A stretch of 64,000 nt of DNA from Planctomycetaceae bacterium (GTDB taxonomy: Bacteria; Planctomycetota; Planctomycetia; Pirellulales; Pirellulaceae). The translations under genes and the position numbers were made by a program. The notes beneath the pieces were generated by a model, which did no database searches, was not told the DNA's origin, and was given only the letters and a program-made list of their open reading frames with translations. Below, piece after piece: positions 37,258 through 47,261 of the stretch (the first letter of the stretch is position 1; every line of letters starts with the position of its first letter). The stretch is taken from NCBI GenBank assembly GCA_021298315.1, contig JAJTFC010000012.1, positions 1-64,000 on the forward strand, read 5' to 3'.

Positions 37258-38442
37258 ATGTTTGAGCACTTCTCGTTGGCACCCCCTGATTCGATCCTCG
37301 GTTTGAATGCCGCGTTTGAGAAAGATCCCCGTGCCCAGAAGCTCAACTTGACTGTGGGGGTTTTCAAAGACGACGCAGGCCAAACTCCCATCCTCGAGAG
37401 CGTTCAACTAGCCCAAGCAAAGATTTTCCAACAACAAAAGACCAAGGGCTATCTGCCCATCGAAGGTGGCAAGGATTTCATCGACCAAATCAACCGCTTG
37501 GTTCTTGGCTCAGAATTTGATTATGGGCGAGTCGCCACGGCACACACCCCTGGTGGAACCGGAGCGCTGCGCGTAGGCGCAGACACTCTCGCGAAAGTCC
37601 TTCCCGCCGGGCGGTTTTGGGTCAGCAATCCGACTTGGGCCAACCACAACGCGGTCTTCCAAGCAGCCGGCTTTGAAGTGCTAAGCTATCGGTATTTGAA
37701 TGCCGCCAAGACCGGTTTGGATTTCGCGGGCATGTTAGAGCAGCTTAGCCAGCAGGGGCGCCCAGGAGATGTCGTCTGCTTGCATGCTTGTTGCCATAAT
37801 CCGACTGGGATTGATCCGACGCTTGAGCAATGGCGAGAGATTTCTGACCTTTTGGCCAAAAAGAAAATGCTCCCGTTTGTCGATTTTGCTTATCAAGGTT
37901 TTGGCGATGGTCTCCAAGAAGATGCAAAACCCATATCGATCCTGATGCGTGACCATTCGGAATTGGTCATTTGCGGGTCGCTGTCGAAGAATTTTGGGCT
38001 CTACTCCGAGCGGGTCGGTGCGCTGATGATGATCTCCGAGTCACCCCGATCGACCGATGCAGTCTTGAGTCAAATTCGAAGTTCGATTCGTTGCAATTAC
38101 AGCAATCCGCCAAGGCATGGGGAAGCGATCGTCGCAACGATTCTTTCGGATGCGGAGTTGGCCCCCAAATGGCGAAGTGAGGTCGATCAGATGCGAAGCC
38201 GGATCCACAGCATGCGAAACGCACTGATCCAAGGCATGGAGGCCCGAGGAAAGAATTTCGGATTCTTGGCCGATCAAAAGGGGATGTTTTCCTACACAGG
38301 ACTCAATCCCATGCAAGCCGATTGGTTGATGAATCAAAAGGGGATCTACATTGTCGGGACCGGACGGATCAATGTCGCCGGTCTGACGACCTCGTCGATG
38401 GACCGGGTTTGCGATGCGATCGCAGAGGCTTGTGCAGTGTAG
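37258..38442 (+). CDS. Aspartate/aromatic amino acid aminotransferase (class Ib-alpha type)
   Basis: PLP enzyme of the AspC/TyrB subgroup, 394 aa. It opens with PPDSILGLNAAFEKDPRAQKLNLTVGVFKDDAGQTPIL, a hallmark of this subgroup. Cofactor contacts are the GGTGALR segment, NPTWANH, CCHNPTGID, the DFAYQGFGDG loop with the pyridine-binding Asp, and the Schiff-base Lys in GSLSKNFGLYSERVG. RSSIRCNYSNPPRHG and an Arg in the C-terminal GTGRINVAGL region bind substrate carboxylates. Catalyses transamination between aspartate (or Tyr/Phe) and 2-oxoglutarate; exact preference is undecided. ATG 37258 is used because the six preceding residues of the track ORF are not family-like. A palindromic repeat follows the stop directly. 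Confidence 0.93.
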   Translation: MFEHFSLAPPDSILGLNAAFEKDPRAQKLNLTVGVFKDDAGQTPILESVQLAQAKIFQQQKTKGYLPIEGGKDFIDQINRLVLGSEFDYGRVATAHTPGGTGALRVGADTLAKVLPAGRFWVSNPTWANHNAVFQAAGFEVLSYRYLNAAKTGLDFAGMLEQLSQQGRPGDVVCLHACCHNPTGIDPTLEQWREISDLLAKKKMLPFVDFAYQGFGDGLQEDAKPISILMRDHSELVICGSLSKNFGLYSERVGALMMISESPRSTDAVLSQIRSSIRCNYSNPPRHGEAIVATILSDAELAPKWRSEVDQMRSRIHSMRNALIQGMEARGKNFGFLADQKGMFSYTGLNPMQADWLMNQKGIYIVGTGRINVAGLTTSSMDRVCDAIAEACAV

Positions 38443-38443
38443 G

Positions 38444-38463
38444 TGATTTCTCCGAAATCATCT
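38444..38463. repeat. Inverted copy of the 23-bp palindromic repeat
   Basis: GTGATTTCTCCGAAATCATC carries the reverse-complement loop (CTCCG) of the CGATGATTTCGGAGAAATCATCG family with one arm slightly degenerate. It begins 2 nt after the aminotransferase stop codon, a position suited to a 3'-end hairpin. Confidence 0.65.
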
Positions 38464-38703
38464 TAGCCTTGAATCGATTCGGGCATTTCGAGTAGGAGTA
38501 GAAGATTGCTCTAAATCGTTTGGCCCGCAATTTGCAATACACGCCCAGATGTAGTAAAAATACGCAAGCACTTCAGACGCACGCCAGCCCGTTGGTAGCT
38601 TGTAAAACGAAGGTCCAGAAGGCTTGAGCCCTTTCGAACCGACTTTTCCGAACCCATGCACACACACGTGTCGCGTTAGAAAATGAGATAGGAGTTTCTG
38701 AAA

Positions 38704-40887
38704 ATGAGACGAACCAAGCGAGTGGTAAGTTCCTTGCGAAAGCTGATTTTGGAGAATCTGGAAGTCCGGAATTTACTGGCTGCGGATTTCATGCCCGGCG
38801 AATTGGTCATTCAGTACGACCCTCAAATGGCTCCGGCGCTCATGGCGATGAATCAAAACCATCGGGCGGAGATTCTTCAGGAGATCGATCCGGTAGGCCA
38901 TGACGCAGCACACATAGCCCGTATTCGAATACCGGCAGGATTGGACGTGATGTCCATGGCTCAGGAATACCAAAAGCTTCCTGGGGTACTCACTGCCGAG
39001 CCGAATTACATCCTCAAGAAGGCGGCTGTCAGCAATGACACCAGCTATGTCAACGGCCAGCTTTGGGGCATGTACAGCGACGACTCACCAACAGGCTATG
39101 GTGGCGGAGGAACCACCAATACTTTCGGAAGTGGTGCTGAGGAGGCTTGGGGTAACAACTACACTGGATCGAGCACAGTCGTTATAGGGATCATCGATGA
39201 GGGCATTGATCTAAACCATCCTGACTTGCAACAGAACATGTGGGTTAACCCAGGTGAAGTTGCCAACGACGGTATCGACAACGACGGCAACGGACGTATC
39301 GATGACGTCAACGGCTGGGATTTTTTCAACAACGATAAAACGATTTACGATGGTGGAAGTGGTGATACCCACGGCACTCACGTTGCCGGCACGATTGGTG
39401 CCGTAGGTGGCAACGGAATCGGCGTGGCCGGTGTGGCTTGGAACGTCAAAATGATCTCGGCCAAATTCCTGGGTCCCACTGGCGGTAGCATCACCGCAGC
39501 CATCCAAGCGGTAGACTATTTGACCGATTTGAAGGTCAATCGCGGGGTGAACATCGTCGCTACCAATAATTCCTGGGGCGGTGGCGGACACTCCTCGGCA
39601 TTGCACGCCGCGATCATTCGCGCAGCCAACGCGGGTATTTTGTTTGTAGCGGCAGCCGGTAATTCCGCATTAAACAATGATGCGACAGCGAACTATCCTT
39701 CGAACTACTCCACCTTGGTCGGTGTGAGCGGTACTCCTGCGGCCGATTACGAAGCCGTTATTGCAGTCGCTGCGACGACCTCCACTGGCGGGCTTGCGAG
39801 CTTTTCAAACTACGGAGCCACCCAGGTCGATATCGGTGCCCCGGGCAGTTCGATCCTTTCGACTCTGCCTGGCAACACCTATGGAGTTTACAGCGGAACG
39901 TCGATGGCTGCCCCGCACGTAACAGGTGCGATCGCCTCTTATGCAGCAGCCAAGCCTAATTCAACTGCGGCGAGCATTCGCGAAGCGATTCTCAATTCGG
40001 CTATTCCGACGGCAAGTCTGGCTGGTAAGACAGTCACCGGCGGTCGCTTGAGCGTCCTGGATGCCATCAACTATGTCACCGTACCGACGATTTCGATAGC
40101 CGGTGCAAGTTCCCCCGAATCGGTCAATGGTGCAGCAGGCGCGATTGATTTCAAGGTCACTCTCAGTGCACCGGTGACTGAGCAGTTCACCGTCAACTAT
40201 GGAACCTCCAACGGCACTGCCGCTGCGGGATTAGACTACACCCAAAACTCAGGGACTCTGACATTTGCCCCTGGGGACAGGGAGAAAACCGTCCGAGTCA
40301 ATCTTGTAGATGACAATACGGTCGAGCCGAATGAAACTTTCTTTGTCGATCTGTCTGGCGTGAGCTCCACGGCCGTCGCGTTGAGAACCGGCCGAGCCAC
40401 TGGAACGATCGTCAATGAAGAATCTACACAGATCTCGATTAGCGACATGCGTGCCCTCGAAAACGCCGGAACTTTCCGCTTCACCGTCAGTCTTAGCCGT
40501 CCCAGCGCTTCGACCGTTTCGGTTCGAGTAGCGACGGCTAACGGCACGGCAAAGTCTGGTAAGACCGGAGACTACACGGCCATTAGTGGCACTCTATCCT
40601 TCGCTCCAGGGGTCGTTAGCCAGACCGTATCGGTTACCGTACGTAACGACACGACCGTGGAACCCGACGAGACCTTCTTCGTGAATCTTTCGAGCGCTAC
40701 TGGGGCGACGATCGCCGATGCCCAAGGTCTTGGAACGATCCTCAACGACGATGGAGGTGCAGGTGGTGCAGGTGGTGCAGGTGGCCCAAGTCGCTTCCTT
40801 GCGGGTGGCTCTCCAGATAGCCTCAGTGCAAATGACTGGCAGGATCTGATCGAGGGATTTGGTCGACGACGCGGTCAACGCCGCTAG
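38704..40887 (+). CDS. Secreted subtilisin-like (S8) protease with two Calx-beta domains
   Basis: 727 aa. The N-terminus RKLILENLEVRNLLAAD is the atypical planctomycete surface-protein leader. An inhibitor-like propeptide (about 28-105) is followed by the peptidase domain with triad Asp165 (IGIIDEGIDLNHPDL), His223 (DTHGTHVAG), oxyanion Asn320 (AAAGNS) and Ser400 (SGTSMAAPHVTGA). An Asp-rich NDGIDNDGNGRID loop next to Asp165 may bind calcium. Two Calx-beta domains follow (about 460-575 and 576-685), each with DDNTVEPNETFFVDL- or DTTVEPDETFFVNL-type cores. The tail is Gly/Ala-rich then Arg-rich (RRRGQRR). GGAG is 9 nt before the ATG. The stop overlaps the convergent kinase stop by 3 nt within CTAG. 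Confidence 0.93.
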   Translation: MRRTKRVVSSLRKLILENLEVRNLLAADFMPGELVIQYDPQMAPALMAMNQNHRAEILQEIDPVGHDAAHIARIRIPAGLDVMSMAQEYQKLPGVLTAEPNYILKKAAVSNDTSYVNGQLWGMYSDDSPTGYGGGGTTNTFGSGAEEAWGNNYTGSSTVVIGIIDEGIDLNHPDLQQNMWVNPGEVANDGIDNDGNGRIDDVNGWDFFNNDKTIYDGGSGDTHGTHVAGTIGAVGGNGIGVAGVAWNVKMISAKFLGPTGGSITAAIQAVDYLTDLKVNRGVNIVATNNSWGGGGHSSALHAAIIRAANAGILFVAAAGNSALNNDATANYPSNYSTLVGVSGTPAADYEAVIAVAATTSTGGLASFSNYGATQVDIGAPGSSILSTLPGNTYGVYSGTSMAAPHVTGAIASYAAAKPNSTAASIREAILNSAIPTASLAGKTVTGGRLSVLDAINYVTVPTISIAGASSPESVNGAAGAIDFKVTLSAPVTEQFTVNYGTSNGTAAAGLDYTQNSGTLTFAPGDREKTVRVNLVDDNTVEPNETFFVDLSGVSSTAVALRTGRATGTIVNEESTQISISDMRALENAGTFRFTVSLSRPSASTVSVRVATANGTAKSGKTGDYTAISGTLSFAPGVVSQTVSVTVRNDTTVEPDETFFVNLSSATGATIADAQGLGTILNDDGGAGGAGGAGGPSRFLAGGSPDSLSANDWQDLIEGFGRRRGQRR

Positions 40888-42725
40888 TTTGCGCTACGCA
40901 GATTTTGCGTGTTAGATTTTGGATCATCATCGATTGGGCGTTGGAGTGAGAGCCGAAAGGTACTCCCAACGCCCAATTGGCTTTCTACGCTGATGCTTCC
41001 ACCGATGGCGATCGTCAAGTGCTTGACAATTGCAAGTCCCAATCCGGTGCCACCGGAATCTCGGGATCTGGCCTTATCGACCGTGTAGAATCTCTCGAAG
41101 ATTCGATCGACATCCGACGCAGGAATACCGATCCCTCGGTCGATGACCAAAAGATCGATTCGATCCTTGTTTGGCTCGCATCGAAGGGTGACTGTGCCTC
41201 CTTGCTTGGAGTACCGGATCGCATTGCTCAGCAGATTACCTAAAATCGTTCTGAGTGCATCGAATTCCGCCAAGACCATGGGATCTGTCGCTTCGGAAGA
41301 ATGCTCGATTTGATTGTCGATCACGATTTGATTCGAGTCTGCAACGGTACGATGTTCTTTGACGACTGAGCTTATCACATCGGCCAATCGCAGAGGACTC
41401 AGGGAGAGTTTCTCTGGCATGGCCTGGATACGATTCAGTTGCATTAGCCCCCGGATCAACTGCTCGAGCTTATTGGACTGCTCGCTGATACTCGTTACAA
41501 AGCGATAACGAGCATCGGGGTCGTCCAGTGCACCCATGAGCAACGTCTCTGAGTAGGCTTTGATAGCCGAAAGCGGAGTTTTTAGTTCGTGAGAAACATT
41601 GGCTGTAAAATCCTTGCGGTAATTCTCAAGTTGTTTCATGCGAGTCTCATCGCTGATGACAAGCAAGACGGATGCAGCAGGACCGCTGGGGAGCTCTGGG
41701 GTATAAGCTCTTGCTCTTATAGGATTTTTCAGAGTCGTTACAGGTTTGGAATCCGAGCTGATGCAGTAGCCTCGAATGCGAAGCGATACGGTCTGATCGG
41801 TCGCGTCGGTCGTATCGAACTCGCAGTCCAAAGGTTGCTGCCGTGATTGAACATCTTGAACCAATTGCAATAGCTTGGGTTGCCTAATCAACTCGATCAG
41901 AGGGATGTTCTCTTGGATGCGAGTTCCAAGGTTCAGCAGTTTGACCGCTGCACGGTTTGCAAACAACAGTCGCAATTCAGAGGAGAAGGCCAGAATGCCT
42001 TCGGGCATCGCCGAGAGAATCGCGTCGGATGTCTCTGATCCGCTGAGATTGGTATAAGCATTCTGATGCAATTGATCGCAAAGTGCGATCAGTTCCCGAC
42101 CCACCGGGTCTACATTGAGTGCCTGAGGGAACATCCCTAAGAACTCGGTTCGCGGGATCGGTCGTTTGACTCGGGCTCGGATCCACTGCAAAGTATCTCG
42201 AAGCTTGGTCGTAGCCCTCGTTGTTTGCCACAGAATCGCTGCCAAGGCCGCTCCACCAGCAAAACCCAAAGCCCCAAAAATCATCGCCCTGAGCACCCAA
42301 GGTAAATCAGCTTTATGTACCCGACGCGAATAAAGCATCCACTCGCTGGGGGCGCTGGCTGTCGGATCTTTGATCGGTTGGCGTACACAAATACGATAGA
42401 AGCCGTCGGGCTCTGGAATCCACTGCGTGGGGCTAACGACCAACGACCGCCGAGCTCGGTCGCTGAGTGTCGAGTCGGCAAGGATATCGACCTCACCCCA
42501 ATTCATCTTGCGTAACCCTTGAACCAACTGCAACCACTGCTGGCGATCCGAGCTACTGGCCAGGGTTCTAGAAAGCAGATTCGCTTCTTGGGTCATCTCG
42601 GAATCCTGCTGAGAGAACCAACGAAGGTTTTCGGTCTGACGCATTCGACCAGCAACCAGCAGGCCGATGATGCTACCGATCAAGGGCAAGAGCAACAATC
42701 GCCATGGAACTCGCTGAAAACTCAT
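40884..42725 (-). CDS. PhoR-like sensor histidine kinase
   Basis: 613 aa. TM1 (LLLLPLIGSIIGLLVAG) and TM2 (VLRAMIFGALGFAGGAALAAILW, about 145-168) enclose a periplasmic sensor of about 115 residues. A HAMP-like linker and PAS region follow (SDAILSAMPEGILAFSSELRLLFANRAAVKLLNL). The HisKA domain has the phosphoacceptor His in FTANVSHELKTPLSAIKAYSE. The HATPase has its N box NLLSNAIRYSK, G1 DRGIGIPASDVDRIFERFY and G2 GTGLGLAIVKH. The arrangement resembles phosphate-sensing PhoR, but no response regulator or pst/pho gene is next to it, so the signal is unknown. Confidence 0.92.
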   Translation of the reverse strand: MSFQRVPWRLLLLPLIGSIIGLLVAGRMRQTENLRWFSQQDSEMTQEANLLSRTLASSSDRQQWLQLVQGLRKMNWGEVDILADSTLSDRARRSLVVSPTQWIPEPDGFYRICVRQPIKDPTASAPSEWMLYSRRVHKADLPWVLRAMIFGALGFAGGAALAAILWQTTRATTKLRDTLQWIRARVKRPIPRTEFLGMFPQALNVDPVGRELIALCDQLHQNAYTNLSGSETSDAILSAMPEGILAFSSELRLLFANRAAVKLLNLGTRIQENIPLIELIRQPKLLQLVQDVQSRQQPLDCEFDTTDATDQTVSLRIRGYCISSDSKPVTTLKNPIRARAYTPELPSGPAASVLLVISDETRMKQLENYRKDFTANVSHELKTPLSAIKAYSETLLMGALDDPDARYRFVTSISEQSNKLEQLIRGLMQLNRIQAMPEKLSLSPLRLADVISSVVKEHRTVADSNQIVIDNQIEHSSEATDPMVLAEFDALRTILGNLLSNAIRYSKQGGTVTLRCEPNKDRIDLLVIDRGIGIPASDVDRIFERFYTVDKARSRDSGGTGLGLAIVKHLTIAIGGSISVESQLGVGSTFRLSLQRPIDDDPKSNTQNLRSAN

Positions 42726-42793
42726 CCTTCAACTAATGTGTCCTGCCTCTACGAAATAATCGCCGTCTGAAGCACAGCCTATCAAGCGTACCC

Positions 42794-42822
42794 TTGGGAT
42801 TCCGACAAAGCTTGAGTATACT
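42794..42822 (+). promoter_or_regulatory. Predicted sigma-70 promoter of RND system 3
   Basis: TTGGGA, 17 nt, TATACT: four of six and five of six consensus matches at optimal spacing, ending 42 nt before the adaptor ATG at 42865. A short dyad AAGCGG...CCGCCTT lies between promoter and start. It would drive the adaptor, the permease and probably the glycoside hydrolase. Confidence 0.5.
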
Positions 42823-42864
42823 CATAAGCGGCCTTAAAAACCGCCTTATCCCCCTGAGAAACCG

Positions 42865-44076
42865 ATGATGCTTTGCAAAATCTGCCGGTCGTACGTCGTT
42901 TTGGGCTCTTTGCTTGGAATGGTAATACTCGGTTGCGAAAAACCAACCATCAAACCTGTCGCGACGCCTCTAAAAATAGCCACCGTTCAAGCCACCTCCA
43001 AGCAGATCACCGACTATGACGAGTTTGTCGGTCGAACCGGGGCCATTGAAACAGTCGAAGTCCGAGCTAGGGTAACCGGCTATGTCAAGCAAATCCATTT
43101 TAGCGACGGCCAAATGGTTCAAGAAGACGATCTGCTCTTTTCGATCGAACCGGATGTATACCAAGCCGCACACCAGCAAGCTCTTGCCAAAATCGAACTG
43201 ATGAAGGCACGAGTGGGACTCGCCAAAAGCAAACTCGCTCGCGCCAAGAGCTTGATCGATGTCAAAGCCATCTCGCAAGAGGAATACGAAGAGAATGTTG
43301 CCGCCCTGACCGAAGCTCAAGCCCAAGAGACCTCTGCTCAAGCCGACTCCCAAATCTCAGCGTTGGATCTGAAGTACACCGAAGTCCGTAGTCCCATCAG
43401 TGGGCGAATCGACCGAGCTTTGATCACTCCAGGCAATATCGTCACCGGTGGGCTCGGTACTGGAACCCTGCTGACGACCATCGTCAAAAACGATCCGATG
43501 TTCGTTTACTTTGATGTTGATGAACAATCCGTCCTGCGATACCAAAGGCTCGAAAGACAAAAACAACCCGAGGATCCTTCGAAAACTCAAAGTTCCAATC
43601 CCTTGAAATCCCAAGAAATCCCATGCTTCGTTCAGTTAGGAGACGAGAAGGATTTCCCCCATCGAGGAAAACTCGACTTCCTCCAAAACCGTATCGATGA
43701 TCGGACCGGTTCGATCAAGCTTCGTGCCCTTTTGGACAACAAGGACAATTTATTGAAGTCCGGAATGTTTGTGAGGATCCGTGTGCCTGTATCACAACCC
43801 TATGATGCAGTGCTAGTGCCCGAGGCTTCCATCGGAGTTGATCAAGATACCCGATACGTCATCGCCATAGGATCGGACAAAAAACCCGTTCGCCGTACCG
43901 TCGAGCTCGGTCGATCCATAGGAACTTGGAGGGTCATTACCAAAGGACTCGATGCCGGCACCGAAATCGTCTACCGAGGGCTACAAAGAGTCCGACCAGG
44001 TGCGGAGATTTCGATCGAGCAAGCCAGTGTCCCACTAGATCTGGATCTGGATCCGTCCACCGAAGGAGTCCAGTAA
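42865..44076 (+). CDS. RND periplasmic adaptor lipoprotein, system 3 (AcrA-like)
   Basis: A 403-residue AcrA/MexA-type membrane-fusion protein. The lipoprotein signal ends in VILGC (Cys about 24). The first lipoyl half is VRARVTGYVKQIHFSDGQMVQEDDLLFSIEP, the hairpin covers about 100-150 (ALAKIELMKARVGLAKSKLARAKSLIDVKAISQEEYEENVAALTEAQ), and the second lipoyl half is YTEVRSPISGRIDRALITPGNIV. Beta-barrel domain: DPMFVYFDVDEQSVLRYQRL. ATG 42865 or 42868 are both possible. The stop overlaps the permease start (TAATG), which has its own AAGGAG, so translation is coupled. Confidence 0.92.
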   Translation: MMLCKICRSYVVLGSLLGMVILGCEKPTIKPVATPLKIATVQATSKQITDYDEFVGRTGAIETVEVRARVTGYVKQIHFSDGQMVQEDDLLFSIEPDVYQAAHQQALAKIELMKARVGLAKSKLARAKSLIDVKAISQEEYEENVAALTEAQAQETSAQADSQISALDLKYTEVRSPISGRIDRALITPGNIVTGGLGTGTLLTTIVKNDPMFVYFDVDEQSVLRYQRLERQKQPEDPSKTQSSNPLKSQEIPCFVQLGDEKDFPHRGKLDFLQNRIDDRTGSIKLRALLDNKDNLLKSGMFVRIRVPVSQPYDAVLVPEASIGVDQDTRYVIAIGSDKKPVRRTVELGRSIGTWRVITKGLDAGTEIVYRGLQRVRPGAEISIEQASVPLDLDLDPSTEGVQ

Positions 44077-47000
44077 TGCTCTCGCGGTTCTTCATCGATC
44101 GACCCATATTCGCAGCCGTCATCTCGATTCTGATCACGCTCGCGGGACTTGTATTTGTCTGGCAGCTACCCATCGCACAGTACCCCGAGATCACACCACC
44201 GACGGTCCAGGTCTCGTGCGTGTATCCAGGCGCAAGCGCCTCGGTCGTTTCTGAAACGGTCGCTGCTCCGATCGAACAGCAGATTTTGGGGGTCGAAAAC
44301 ATGCTTTACATGTCGACCCAATGCACCAACGATGGTGGATGCTCGATCAGCGTGACGTTCGAAGTGGGAACAGATCTGGACATGGCCCAGGTTTTGGTCC
44401 AAAACCGAGTCAATTTGGCCACACCAAGCCTTCCGAGCGAAGTCAAACAAACAGGTGTTTCGGTCAAGAAACGCTCGCCGAGCATCCTGCTGGTGGTGAA
44501 TTTGATTTCTCCTGATGATTCGAGAAGCCAGTTGTATTTGAGCAACTATGCTTCGATCCAACTGCGAAATGAACTCGTCCGAGTCCCGGGTGTGGGTGAT
44601 ATCGGATTCCTCGGTCAACTGGATTACTCGATGCGAGTTTGGCTTGATCCGACTCGGATGGCAACGCTGGGAATCACAGCAAGCGATGTCATGCAATCGC
44701 TTCGCGAACAGAATATCCAGGTTGCAGCGGGCTCGTTAGGCCGAGAACCTATGCTCCCGGGGCAGTCCTTTCAATATACGCTATCGACGAAAGGTCGCTT
44801 GATCGAACCCGAAGAATTCCGAGGCATCGTTGTCGGGACGAGCCTCTCGGGAACTACGGTTTACCTTCGAGATGTCGTGTCCGATCAGCGGCAAGGTTCC
44901 GATGGAAGATCCTATGGCGGAATCGAACTTGGAGCGAAAAACCAAGATACATCTTGTACTCTCGATGGGAAACCCTCGATCGGGATGGCGATCTATCAGC
45001 AGCCCGGTAGCAATGCGATCGATACCGCGAGGATGATCCAAGAAAAGATGGACAGCCTCAAAGCGAACTTCCCCCCCGGCGTGGATTACAAGATTGTCTA
45101 TGACACCACGCCGTTTATATCCGAGTCGATCATGGAGGTTTTTAAAGCCCTCCGCGATGCGATCATCCTCGTGGCAATCGTCGTGCTGGCGTTTCTCCAA
45201 TCGTGGCGAGCTAGCGTCATACCCTTGATCGCCGTACCTGTCGCGATCATCGGAACCTTTGCTGTGATGCACGGTATCGGATATAGCCTGAACAATCTCT
45301 CGTTATTCGGATTGGTGCTTGCCATCGGTATCGTTGTCGATGATGCGATCGTGGTCGTCGAAGCCGTCGAGCATAACCTCCAGCACGGACTCACCCCCCG
45401 CGATGCGGCGATCAAGGCGATGGAAGAAGTCTCTGGGCCGATCATTGCCATCTCTTTGGTGCTCATGTGCGTCTTTATCCCCTGCATTTTCATCGCGGGG
45501 ATCACAGGTCAGTTCTTTAGGCAGTTTGCCGTTACCATCGCCGTGTCGACGTTCTTCTCGGCAATCAACTCGCTGACATTAAGCCCGGCTCTTTGCGCGG
45601 TGCTCCTGAAGCCTAAAGACAAACAGACCGACGTGCTCTCGAAGATTCTCAATGCAACGCTCGGTTGGTTTTTCAATCTCTTCAATCGATTCTTTACTTG
45701 GAGCTCGAATCTTTACGCAGGTACGGTCGGACGATTGATTACAGGCCGAGCCGTGGTCATGGCACTCTATGCTGGATTGCTCTACTGGACTTATTACGGC
45801 ATGACCCATACTCCCACTGGCTTTATCCCTGCCCAGGACAAAGGTTATCTACTGGTCGATTTGAGACTCCCCGATTCGGCATCCGTCGAAAGAACTGCTC
45901 GAACTCTCAAGGAATTTGAAAAGATTGTCAAAGACATTCATGGAGTCGATCATACCATCGGCGTAACAGGACAGTCTTTCGTTCAAAACGCTGTGGGTTC
46001 GAACTTCGGGAGTATGTTCATCATCCTCGAACCTTTTCATGATCGCAAATCGATCGAAACCAAAGCCCAGGTCATCGGAGCCAAAATTCGCCAACTAAGC
46101 TCCAAGGAAGTTGACGAAGGGATCTTCAGCGTCTTTGGACCTCCTCCGGTCGATGGTATCGGAAGCGCCGGCGGCTTTAAACTCATGCTTCGCGATTCAG
46201 GCAACCTCGGTTACGAAGCCCTCCAATCGATTGCCGATGATGTCAGTAGCCAATCGAGCCAAACGCCAGGAATTCTCGGTATGTTCAACGGATTCCGCAG
46301 CAATACGCCTCAAATGTTTGTCGATATCGATCGCCAGAAAGTCAAAACCCTAGGTATCCCGCTGCAGGACGTTTTCACCACTCTCCAAGTCCAACTCGGT
46401 GGAGCCTATGCCAACGACTTCAATCAATTCGGACGGACTTGGCAAGTCAATGTGCAAGCCGACCCTCAGTACCGTCGCACGCCCGAACAAGTCGGACAGT
46501 TGCGAGTCCGAACACCCCTTCGGGAGATGGTTCCATTAGCGACCCTTGCAACTGTACGCGAGTCACTCGGACCCTCGATGATCACTCGCTACAACGGCGA
46601 TGTCGCCGCAACCATCAACGGGATTACCGCACCGGGACTTAGCTCCGGCGATATGGTCAAGGGGATCGAAGGTGTTTTGGATCAAAGCTTACCCGACGGG
46701 ATCAAACCTGAATGGACAGAACTGACGTACCTGCAACTGAAGGCGGGGAATACGGCTCTGCTAGTTTTTGCGATGGCCGTTGTCTTAGTCTATCTGGTGC
46801 TTGCAGCGCAGTACGAAAGCCTTATTCTCCCCCTCGCGGTGATCTTGGTCGTTCCGATGTGCTTGCTCTGTTCGGTCCTAGGGGTCGCCTGGGTGGGACT
46901 CGATATCAACATCTTCGTACAGATCGGCTTTGTGGTACTCGTTGGTTTGGCTAGCAAGAACGCGATCTTGATTGTCGAGTTTGCCAAGCTACTTCAGGAG

Positions 47001-47258
47001 TCCGGCAAATCCGCTCGCGAGGCAACCATCGAAGCTTGTCGAATGCGACTACGACCGATCTTGATGACATCCTTCGCGTTCATCCTGGGTGTCGTGCCAC
47101 TGGTCCTGGCCCAAGGTGCAGGAGCCGAGATGCGAAAGACATTGGGGATCGCTGTTTTTGCTGGGATGCTCGGTGTTACATTCTTCGGTATATTCCTGAC
47201 CCCAGTCTTCTATTTCCTTGTGGCTGGGGTCATCAAACCCAAACCAAAAACCACTTGA
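44076..47258 (+). CDS. RND efflux permease, system 3 (AcrB-like HAE1)
   Basis: 1060 aa, starting MLSRFFIDRPIFAAVISILITLAGLVFVWQLPIAQYPEITPPTVQVSCVYPGASA, the typical AcrB/MexB N-terminus. The track ORF adds 50 codons from the adaptor gene. The start has AAGGAG 7 nt upstream. The proton-relay residues are canonical: IVVDDAIVVVEAVE in TM4 and GLASKNAILIVEF in TM10. The second loop starts FIPAQDKGYLLVDLRLPDSAS. Among the three permeases in this window it is the closest to multidrug AcrB. No outer-membrane channel gene adjoins it; a glycoside hydrolase gene follows after 3 nt. Confidence 0.96.
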   Translation: MLSRFFIDRPIFAAVISILITLAGLVFVWQLPIAQYPEITPPTVQVSCVYPGASASVVSETVAAPIEQQILGVENMLYMSTQCTNDGGCSISVTFEVGTDLDMAQVLVQNRVNLATPSLPSEVKQTGVSVKKRSPSILLVVNLISPDDSRSQLYLSNYASIQLRNELVRVPGVGDIGFLGQLDYSMRVWLDPTRMATLGITASDVMQSLREQNIQVAAGSLGREPMLPGQSFQYTLSTKGRLIEPEEFRGIVVGTSLSGTTVYLRDVVSDQRQGSDGRSYGGIELGAKNQDTSCTLDGKPSIGMAIYQQPGSNAIDTARMIQEKMDSLKANFPPGVDYKIVYDTTPFISESIMEVFKALRDAIILVAIVVLAFLQSWRASVIPLIAVPVAIIGTFAVMHGIGYSLNNLSLFGLVLAIGIVVDDAIVVVEAVEHNLQHGLTPRDAAIKAMEEVSGPIIAISLVLMCVFIPCIFIAGITGQFFRQFAVTIAVSTFFSAINSLTLSPALCAVLLKPKDKQTDVLSKILNATLGWFFNLFNRFFTWSSNLYAGTVGRLITGRAVVMALYAGLLYWTYYGMTHTPTGFIPAQDKGYLLVDLRLPDSASVERTARTLKEFEKIVKDIHGVDHTIGVTGQSFVQNAVGSNFGSMFIILEPFHDRKSIETKAQVIGAKIRQLSSKEVDEGIFSVFGPPPVDGIGSAGGFKLMLRDSGNLGYEALQSIADDVSSQSSQTPGILGMFNGFRSNTPQMFVDIDRQKVKTLGIPLQDVFTTLQVQLGGAYANDFNQFGRTWQVNVQADPQYRRTPEQVGQLRVRTPLREMVPLATLATVRESLGPSMITRYNGDVAATINGITAPGLSSGDMVKGIEGVLDQSLPDGIKPEWTELTYLQLKAGNTALLVFAMAVVLVYLVLAAQYESLILPLAVILVVPMCLLCSVLGVAWVGLDINIFVQIGFVVLVGLASKNAILIVEFAKLLQESGKSAREATIEACRMRLRPILMTSFAFILGVVPLVLAQGAGAEMRKTLGIAVFAGMLGVTFFGIFLTPVFYFLVAGVIKPKPKTT

Positions 47259-47261
47259 TCG

